DNA from: Burkholderiales bacterium
GTDB taxonomy: Bacteria > Pseudomonadota > Gammaproteobacteria > Burkholderiales > Burkholderiaceae_E
Direction of reading: 5' to 3'
NCBI GenBank assembly: GCA_027489195.1
Contig: JAIYAG010000017.1
Span: 1 to 11,820 of the forward strand
Length of the DNA stretch: 11,820 bases
Shown: piece by piece, positions 6,949 to 11,820 of the stretch
How positions within the stretch are numbered: position 1 is the stretch's first letter
How the letters are laid out: every line of letters starts with the position of its first letter
The notes under the pieces: model-generated
Databases searched by the model: none
The model's input: the letters and a program-made list of their open reading frames with translations, nothing else
What the model was told of the DNA's origin: nothing
Made by a program: the position numbers and the translations under genes

Positions 6949-8207
6949 CAGGAGAGCCGCGCGAGCATGTCCCGAGTGATCAGCGTGACGCCGCGCTCGG
7001 TGCGGTTGAAGCGGGCCGCATCGGCCGCCGGATCCTCGCCGACCACCAGCCCGTCCGGGATCTCGCAGCCGCGGTCGACGATGCACTTGGTCAGCCGCGC
7101 GCCGCGCCCGACCACGACCTCGGGCAGCAGCACCGACCACTCGACCTTCGAGAACGAGTGGACGCGGCAGCTCGAGAACAGCAGCGATCGGTTGAGTGAG
7201 CCGGAGATGATGCAGCCGCCCGAGACCATCGACTCGGTCGCCATGCCGCGGCGATCGCCCATGTTGTGGACGAACTTGGCCGGCGGCAGCTGCTCCTGGT
7301 AGGTCCAGATCGGCCAGTCGCGGTCGTAGAGGTTGAGCTGCGGATCGGTCGCGGTGAGGTCGATGTTCGCTTCCCAGTACGCGTCGAGCGTGCCGACGTC
7401 GCGCCAGTAGGCGCCCTTGCCCGGCTCGCCGACACAGCTGCGCGAGAACGGATGCGCGATCGCGCGCCCGCCCGCGACCATCGCCGGGATCACGTCGCGG
7501 CCGAAGTCGTGGTGGGTGAGCTCGCCGCTCATGAACTTGGGCAGCTCGTCGTAGAGGAACTCGGCGTCGAACAGGTAGATGCCCATGCTCGCGAGCGCGG
7601 TGTCCGGGCGGCCCGGCATCGGCTCGGGGTTCGCCGGCTTCTCGGCGAACTCGAGGATGCGGTCGTTCTCGTCGACCTTCATCACGCCGAAGGCGCTCGC
7701 GTCGGCGAGCGGCACCTCGAAGCAGCCGACCGTGCAGGGCACGCCGCGCTCGACGTGCTCGGCGAGCATCATCGAGTAGTCCATCTTGTAGATGTGATCG
7801 GCGGCCAGGATCAGCAGGTACTCGGGCCGGTGGTGCCGGATGATGTCGAGGTTCTGGTAGACCGCGTCGGCGGTGCCCCGGTACCAGGACACGTCGTCGA
7901 GCCGCTGCTGCGCCGGCAGCAGGTCGACGAACTCGTTGAGCTCGTTGCGCATGAAGCCCCAGCCGCGCTGGATGTGTCGCAGCAGGCTGTGCGACTTGTA
8001 CTGCGTCATCACCGCCATTCGCCGGATGCCCGAGTTCAGGCAGTTCGACATCGCGAAGTCGACGATCCGGAACTTGCCGCCGAAATAGACCGCAGGCTTG
8101 GAGCGGACGTCGGTGAGCTGCTGCAGGCGGCTGCCGCGGCCGCCCGCGAGCACGAGCGCCATGGCACGCCGGGGCAGCTGCAGGCGCGCGAGCGCGTTCT
8201 CGGTCAT
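6948..8207 (-). CDS. glgC: Glucose-1-phosphate adenylyltransferase (ADP-glucose pyrophosphorylase)
   Basis: GlgC makes ADP-glucose and pyrophosphate from ATP and glucose-1-phosphate, the committed and allosterically controlled step of bacterial glycogen synthesis; the family acts as a homotetramer. The 419 residues are close to the usual length. Motifs in order are the nucleotide loop LAGGRGSRLQQLT (20-32) with RSKPAVYFGGKFRIVDF after it, containing the basic effector-site region (K37), WYRGTADAVYQN (108-119), the catalytic LAADHIYKMDY with D137, FAEKP and SMGIYLF of the glucose-phosphate site, YWRDVGTLDAYWEANIDL, and a C-terminal left-handed beta-helix. The residue before the catalytic Asp is Ala, where the better-known enzymes have Gly (AGD). 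The start is the ATG at 8207, chosen because GGGAG lies 8 nt upstream and the N-terminus matches family members; the longer open frame runs into the divergent gene and is spurious. It is first in an apparent glgC-glgA-channel operon. Confidence 0.97.
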   Translation of the reverse strand: MTENALARLQLPRRAMALVLAGGRGSRLQQLTDVRSKPAVYFGGKFRIVDFAMSNCLNSGIRRMAVMTQYKSHSLLRHIQRGWGFMRNELNEFVDLLPAQQRLDDVSWYRGTADAVYQNLDIIRHHRPEYLLILAADHIYKMDYSMMLAEHVERGVPCTVGCFEVPLADASAFGVMKVDENDRILEFAEKPANPEPMPGRPDTALASMGIYLFDAEFLYDELPKFMSGELTHHDFGRDVIPAMVAGGRAIAHPFSRSCVGEPGKGAYWRDVGTLDAYWEANIDLTATDPQLNLYDRDWPIWTYQEQLPPAKFVHNMGDRRGMATESMVSGGCIISGSLNRSLLFSSCRVHSFSKVEWSVLLPEVVVGRGARLTKCIVDRGCEIPDGLVVGEDPAADAARFNRTERGVTLITRDMLARLS

Positions 8208-8215
8208 CGGGGAGG

Positions 8216-8220
8216 CTCCC
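8216..8220 (-). promoter_or_regulatory. Ribosome binding site of glgC
   Basis: GGGAG on the minus strand (8220-8216) lies 8 nt before the ATG at 8207. It settles the glgC start, since the reading frame stays open far upstream. Confidence 0.65.
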
Positions 8221-8248
8221 GGGGGAAGGTCGCGGTGGGGAATGGGCC

Positions 8249-8254
8249 AGTGTA
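8249..8254 (-). promoter_or_regulatory. Weak -10 candidate upstream of glgC
   Basis: TACACT on the minus strand (8254-8249) matches four of six -10 bases. It lies in the least G+C-rich patch of the intergenic region, beside a TTTTCC run, about 42 nt before glgC. No acceptable -35 box is seen at 16-18 bp, so an activator or an alternative sigma factor may be needed, or the real promoter lies further up. Confidence 0.2.
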
Positions 8255-8570
8255 CGGAAAAGCCCGTCATGGCGCGCGCCCGGATCGACCTGCGGCCTGC
8301 GACTCCGGCACCGTGGCAGGCATGGGGCGTGCCCGACGGGCACCTCGGACCCGTCGTTCCCGACGGACGGCGGCCCGACCCCTTCCGACGCAGTGCGGTT
8401 GCGAGACGACGCCGGCCGGCTCCGTCGCGTCGCGCGTACCGGGTCGAAGTGTCCGCTCGTCGCGCCGGCGTTGTCGCCCCGGTGACCGTCTCCGACCCTT
8501 TCAGGGCGGGGCCGCCGGACGCGGCGCCCCGAGACGGCGTCTCCACGCCCGGTCGCCACACCCCGGATCC

Positions 8571-10514
8571 ATGTCCCCAGACACGCCCGCCCTCGACACG
8601 CAGCAGCCACGCGCCCCGGCACGGACGGACTCGCCGCGCGCGGTGGCCGTCCTGGTGGCTGCGTTCACGGCGGGCTGCAATGCCGATCCCGCGATCCGCG
8701 CCGGGCTGATCGCGGTGCCCGACCGCCACCGCGGCGGGCTCAGGGCGCTGGCGACCTGGCCTGCCGGCTCCGATGCGCCCGCGGTCGCCCACGGCGCCTG
8801 CGCCGGCGTGCTGGACGACGGGCGTCCGGTCTTCGAAGCGCCCAAGGCGGCGGCGGGCGGCGCGAACCTGCTGGCGGTACCGCTCGCCGACGAAGGGCGG
8901 ACCATCGGCGCCGTGGCGCTGCTCGTCGACGGCAAGGCGTCCGACGTCGAGCGCGCCGTCGGTGCCTGGCGCAGGCGGCTCGACGCCGCGCTGGACGCGG
9001 CGGTGACCGCGGCCGCGAGCGCCGGGGAGGCCGCGGGCGATCACGCGGGCGATCCGCCGGGCGATCAGACGTCCGACGTCGCCGCCGGTCATGCCACGGA
9101 TCACGCCGCCGACGGCGCGCCCGGGCGGCCCGGGTCCGGCGCGGTCGGGCCGCCGGCCGACGACGCGTCGCCCCGCGCCGCGGGCGAGCTCGCCCGCATC
9201 GTCGAGTGCCAGGCCGCGCTGGCCGAGGCCGAGCGGCTCGGCGATGCGATCGGCGCGCTGCTCGCGACCCTCGCCCGGCAGCACGGCTGCTCGCGCGTCG
9301 CGTTCGGCTGGGCGGCGGCGAGCGGGGTGCGGGTGCAGGCGCTGTCGGACGGCGTGGGCGTGCGGCCCTCGCACGACGTGGTCGCGCCGATCGCGACCGC
9401 AATGGACGAGGCGATCGATCAGCAGGGCGCCGTCGCCTGGCCGGCGCCGCCGGTCGGCGACGCGCCGGTGAACGTCGCGCAGGCGCAGCTCGCGCGCCTG
9501 TCGCAGGTGGGGGCGGTCTGTTCGGTGCCGCTGATCGTGCGCGGCCGGGCGCTGGGCGCGATCTCGCTGGAGCGGGCATCGCCCGCCTTCGATGCCGACG
9601 AGCTGGCCGGCCTGCAGCGGCTGGCGGCGCTGCTCGCCCCGGTCGTCGCGATGCATCGGCGCATCGATCGGCCGGTGGCCGCCTTCGGCGAACGGCTGCT
9701 CGAGCGGCGTGCCCGGGCCGGATGGATCGCGGCGGCGGTGCTGGTGGTGCTGATGCTCGCCTCGCTGGTGCCGGTGCCCGACCGTGTCGGCGGCGCGGCG
9801 CGCGTGGAGGGCGCGATGCAGCGCCTGCTCACCGCGCCGGTCGACGGCTGGCTGCTGCGCGTGCACGTGCGACCGGGCGACGCGGTGAGCGAGGGCCAGG
9901 TGCTCGTCGAGCTCGACGACCGCGAGCTCTCGCAGGAGCGCCTGCGCTGGTCGACCGAGGCCGAGCAGGCCGGCCGCCAGGCGACCGAGGCGCTCGCGCG
10001 CGAGGACCGCGCGCAGTACGCGGTCCATGCCGCGCGCGCCGTGCAGGCGCGCGCCCAGCTCTCGATGGTCGACACGCAGCTCGCGCGGCAGCGGGTGGCC
10101 GCCCCGTTCGACGGACTGGTGCTGAGCGGCGACCTCACGCAGTCGCTCGGCGCGCCGGTCAAGGCGGGCGACACGCTGCTGTCGGTGGCGCCCGCGGGCC
10201 GCCATCGGGTGATCGTCGACGTCGACGAGCGCGACGTCGCGCGGGTCGCTCAGGACGCCGAGGGCGTGCTCGCACTCGGCGCGCACGCCGGCGGCGTGGT
10301 GCCGATCCGGGTCGTCCGGATCTCGCCGGCCGCGGTCGCGCGCGACGGCCGCACGGTCTTCGAGATCGAGGCGGCACCCGCGGCCGGCGCCGAGCTGCGC
10401 CCGGGCTACGAGGGCGTCGCCAAGTTCGAGGCCGGCAGCCGCCGGCTCGGGCAGGTCCTCTTCGAGCGGCCGTGGCGCGCGCTCGCCGACCGGATCTGGG
10501 CGCTCGGATGGTGA
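8571..10514 (+). CDS. GAF-domain / HlyD-type periplasmic adaptor fusion membrane protein
   Basis: This 647-residue bitopic inner-membrane protein combines cytoplasmic sensing with an export-adaptor fold. Residues about 18-140 look like a degenerate GAF domain (ANLLAVPLADEGRTIGAVALLVDG). An Asp/His/Gly/Pro-rich linker follows at 150-198, then a clearer GAF domain at about 200-370 (GAVCSVPLIVRGRALGAISLE). One span lies at about 385-402 (WIAAAVLVVLMLASLVPV). After it comes a membrane-fusion-protein half: the first barrel-sandwich strand set (TAPVDGWLLRVHVRPGDAVSEG from T421), a short coiled coil (about 460-508), the second half starting VAAPFDGLVLSGDL at 509, and beta-barrel segments to the end. 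The hairpin is much shorter than in classical type I secretion HlyD. The start is the ATG at 8571; its ribosome site is poor, and the frame is open upstream, but the sequence there is Arg/Pro-rich. It overlaps the M50 protease gene by 7 nt, so the two proteins probably work together. The ligand of the GAF domains is unknown. Confidence 0.83.
   Translation: MSPDTPALDTQQPRAPARTDSPRAVAVLVAAFTAGCNADPAIRAGLIAVPDRHRGGLRALATWPAGSDAPAVAHGACAGVLDDGRPVFEAPKAAAGGANLLAVPLADEGRTIGAVALLVDGKASDVERAVGAWRRRLDAALDAAVTAAASAGEAAGDHAGDPPGDQTSDVAAGHATDHAADGAPGRPGSGAVGPPADDASPRAAGELARIVECQAALAEAERLGDAIGALLATLARQHGCSRVAFGWAAASGVRVQALSDGVGVRPSHDVVAPIATAMDEAIDQQGAVAWPAPPVGDAPVNVAQAQLARLSQVGAVCSVPLIVRGRALGAISLERASPAFDADELAGLQRLAALLAPVVAMHRRIDRPVAAFGERLLERRARAGWIAAAVLVVLMLASLVPVPDRVGGAARVEGAMQRLLTAPVDGWLLRVHVRPGDAVSEGQVLVELDDRELSQERLRWSTEAEQAGRQATEALAREDRAQYAVHAARAVQARAQLSMVDTQLARQRVAAPFDGLVLSGDLTQSLGAPVKAGDTLLSVAPAGRHRVIVDVDERDVARVAQDAEGVLALGAHAGGVVPIRVVRISPAAVARDGRTVFEIEAAPAAGAELRPGYEGVAKFEAGSRRLGQVLFERPWRALADRIWALGW
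9033..9068 (+). repeat. Three-copy 12-bp tandem repeat in the inter-GAF linker
   Basis: Three in-frame 12-bp units (GCGGGCGATCAC, GCGGGCGATCCG, CCGGGCGATCAG) encode A-G-D-H, A-G-D-P and P-G-D-Q, residues 155-166 of the GAF-adaptor protein. The surrounding linker goes on with more Asp, His and Gly. This looks like replication-slippage expansion in a flexible linker. Confidence 0.7.
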
Positions 10515-11820
10515 GCGACGACGCGCTCTACTCGCCCGACTGGTTCAGGGTGTCGAAGCTGGTGCTGCGCCTGAAGCCCACGGTGCGCATCGGTCGGCAG
10601 CAGGTGCGCGGCGAGGTCTGGTACGTCTATCGCGACGAGGCCTTCGGCCGGCAGATGCGGCTGAACCTGCCCGCCCACCGCTTCGCCGGCCGCCTCGACG
10701 GTCGACAGTCGGTCGAGTCGCTGTGGAACCGGCTCTTCGCGGAGGCCGGCGACGCCGTGCCCTCGCAGCACGAGATCGTCGACCTCGTGCAGCAGCTCGC
10801 CGACGCGGGGCTGGTCGCGCTCGACCAGGGCGCCGACCTGTCGCGCCTGTCGCGGCGCGAGGCCGAGCGCCGCCGCAGCGGTCTGCTGACCGCGGTCAAC
10901 CCGCTGTCGTTCAAGGTGCCGCTGCTCGACCCGGGGCCGCTGCTCGAGCGCACCTGGCGGATCGCTGCGCCCCTGTACACCGGGCGCGCGCTGCTCGTCT
11001 GCGTCGCGGTGCTGGCATTCGCCGGCCTGGTCGCGCTCGAGCAGGCCGAGGCGCTCGTCGACTATGCCGCCGGGCACGTGCCCACGCCGGGCTTCGCGTT
11101 CGCGGTGTGGCTGATGTATCCGCTGCTCAAGGCCGTCCACGAGCTGGCGCATGCCTGGGCGGTGCGGACCTGGGGCGGCCGGGTGCGCGAGGTCGGCGTG
11201 ACGGTGATGATGGGCATGCCGGTGCCCTACGTCGACGCCTCCGCCGCCGCGCTGTTCGCCTCGCGCCGGCAGCGCATCGCGGTCAGCCTGGCGGGGATCG
11301 TGGCCGAGCTGCTGGTCGCCGCGGCGGCGCTGTGGCTGTGGCTGTCGGTCGCCGACGGCGCGGTGCGCACGGCGGCCTTCGCCGCGATGACGATCGGCGC
11401 GGTCTCCACCGTGTTCGTCAACGGCAATCCGCTGATGCGCTTCGACGCCTACTTCGCGCTGTCCGACGCGCTCGGCCTGCCCAATCTCGCCGAGCGCTCG
11501 CGCGCGGCCTGGATCGCGCTCGCCCGCCGCGTGGTCGCGGGCGAGCGTGACGCACCGCTGCCCGGCGGCGGACGCGAGCGGGCCTGGCTGCTCGGCTGGG
11601 GCCTCGCGTCCTGGGTCTACCGCGTGCTGGTGTTCGCCTGGCTGGCGAGCTGGGTGGCGCCGTACTCGCGGCCCGCCGCGCTCGCGCTGCTCGTCTGGGG
11701 CGGGTGGCTGGTGGTCGGTCGGGCCGCGTGGAGCGCGGCCGGCTATGCCCGGCGGGCCCGCTGGCGGGCGGCGCGGCCGATGCGCGCGCTCGTCGGCATC
11801 GCGGTCGCGCGCGCGGCGGC
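10508..11820 (+). CDS. M50-type (site-2-protease-like) membrane zinc metallopeptidase with PqqD-like N-domain, YydH-like (3' truncated)
   Basis: The frame is open from ATG 10508 to the window edge, giving 437 residues so far. Residues about 35-105 resemble a PqqD-type winged-helix domain (EVWYVYRDEAFGRQMRLN, LDGRQSVESLWNRLF, IVDLVQQLADAGLVAL). Membrane spans follow near 161-177 and 195-216, the second carrying the zinc motif VHELAHAW (H211, E212, H215). Then come PVPYVDASAAALF (239-250), a span at about 261-279, and VNGNPLMRFDAYF with D313 as the probable third zinc ligand. Further spans lie towards the edge. These blocks match the putative peptide zinc metalloprotease (YydH-like) branch of M50, which cleaves substrates in or near the membrane. 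Known members often have a C-terminal half, here missing. ATG 10508 overlaps the previous stop by 7 nt; GTG 10511 is an alternative. The coupled adaptor gene suggests a shared envelope complex; the substrate is unknown. Confidence 0.87.
   Translation, partial: MVSDDALYSPDWFRVSKLVLRLKPTVRIGRQQVRGEVWYVYRDEAFGRQMRLNLPAHRFAGRLDGRQSVESLWNRLFAEAGDAVPSQHEIVDLVQQLADAGLVALDQGADLSRLSRREAERRRSGLLTAVNPLSFKVPLLDPGPLLERTWRIAAPLYTGRALLVCVAVLAFAGLVALEQAEALVDYAAGHVPTPGFAFAVWLMYPLLKAVHELAHAWAVRTWGGRVREVGVTVMMGMPVPYVDASAAALFASRRQRIAVSLAGIVAELLVAAAALWLWLSVADGAVRTAAFAAMTIGAVSTVFVNGNPLMRFDAYFALSDALGLPNLAERSRAAWIALARRVVAGERDAPLPGGGRERAWLLGWGLASWVYRVLVFAWLASWVAPYSRPAALALLVWGGWLVVGRAAWSAAGYARRARWRAARPMRALVGIAVARAA

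Larger units (their letters stand above)
8208..8570. promoter_or_regulatory. 363-bp divergent intergenic region, glgC / GAF-adaptor gene
   Basis: No gene is supported here: the open frames crossing it encode Arg/Pro-rich strings typical of shadow frames. It must hold the promoters for glgC (leftward) and for the GAF-adaptor gene (rightward). Two neighbouring hairpins are visible: GTGCCC-GAC-GGGCAC at 8329-8343 and CCGTCG-TTCC-CGACGG at 8351-8366. Both contain the octamer CCCGACGG (8332-8339 and 8359-8366, 27 bp apart). A related pair, CGACCCCTTCC near 8376-8386 and CGACCCTTTC near 8494-8503, is looser. No convincing consensus promoter was found for the rightward gene. The region is long for this tightly packed window, which suggests regulation. 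Confidence 0.4.

Noticed and set aside
4498..7302. 934-codon open frame on the plus strand opposite the channel, glgA and part of glgC
   Set aside because: It runs antisense through three well-supported genes and has a low-complexity Arg/Gly/Val/His composition. It is a codon-bias shadow.
7266..8570. Upstream extension of the GAF-adaptor frame across glgC
   Set aside because: The extra 435 codons are antisense to glgC and have no domain. The first credible start after the intergenic region is ATG 8571.
8208..10286. Long upstream extensions of the glgC and glgA frames, suggesting giant fusion proteins
   Set aside because: The extensions overlap other genes in wrong frames and are Arg/Pro-rich. 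Ribosome sites and family N-termini place the starts at 8207 and 6948.
8571..10514. Adaptor as a classical type I secretion HlyD
   Set aside because: The coiled-coil hairpin is short, no ABC ATPase is adjacent, and the cytoplasmic half carries GAF domains. A specialised adaptor fits better.
10406..11152. 248-codon minus-strand frame opposite the M50 gene
   Set aside because: It is antisense to a frame with conserved zinc motifs, and it has a Gln/Arg/Glu/His-rich composition with no motif.
10723..11550. 275-codon plus-strand frame inside the M50 protease gene
   Set aside because: It is out of frame with the HELAH and NPLMRFDAY motifs, and its product is an Arg/Ala-rich string.
1..11820. Search for CRISPR arrays, tRNA genes, insertion sequences and att sites
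   Set aside because: No spaced direct repeats of CRISPR type, cloverleaf sequences, transposase motifs or flanking terminal repeats were seen by eye.

Overview
This is a very G+C-rich (by eye well over 70%), densely coded proteobacterial chromosome segment. The GlgC, GlgA, DUF456 and amidase sequences read most like Betaproteobacteria of the order Burkholderiales. That placement is from recalled family resemblance, not a search. There are no tRNA or rRNA genes, insertion sequences or CRISPR arrays, and base composition looks uniform, so nothing points to recent transfer.

Layout from left to right: (1) the C-terminal two thirds of an amidase-signature enzyme (+), cut by the window edge. It converges on (2) a glutathione S-transferase-like protein (-, TTG start with a good ribosome binding site). 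A 140-bp divergent promoter region separates that from (3) a small DUF456 membrane protein (+). (4) A receiver-plus-TPR protein (+) follows; its receiver has Glu where the phospho-accepting Asp should be. It converges, with only 9 bp between, on (5) a two-TM potassium channel with a C-terminal RCK domain (-). That gene is the third of an apparent glgC-glgA-channel operon with (6) glycogen synthase GlgA and (7) ADP-glucose pyrophosphorylase GlgC. The glgC stop and glgA start overlap as TGATG.

A 363-bp intergenic region containing small hairpins separates glgC from a divergent pair on the + strand: (8) a protein with cytoplasmic GAF-type domains, one membrane span and a periplasmic HlyD/membrane-fusion adaptor half, overlapping by 7 nt (9) an M50-type intramembrane zinc metalloprotease of the YydH-like kind with a PqqD-like N-terminal domain. 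Gene 9 runs off the right edge.

GlgC makes ADP-glucose and GlgA polymerises it into glycogen; the channel downstream may be co-expressed with them. The GAF-adaptor/M50 pair is the most promising candidate for an under-described system: an envelope-embedded peptide- or protein-processing and export unit with a built-in cytoplasmic sensor. Most other interest lies in details: a possible internal start in the channel gene like that of MthK, a pseudo-receiver, and paired stop codons placed in one hairpin.
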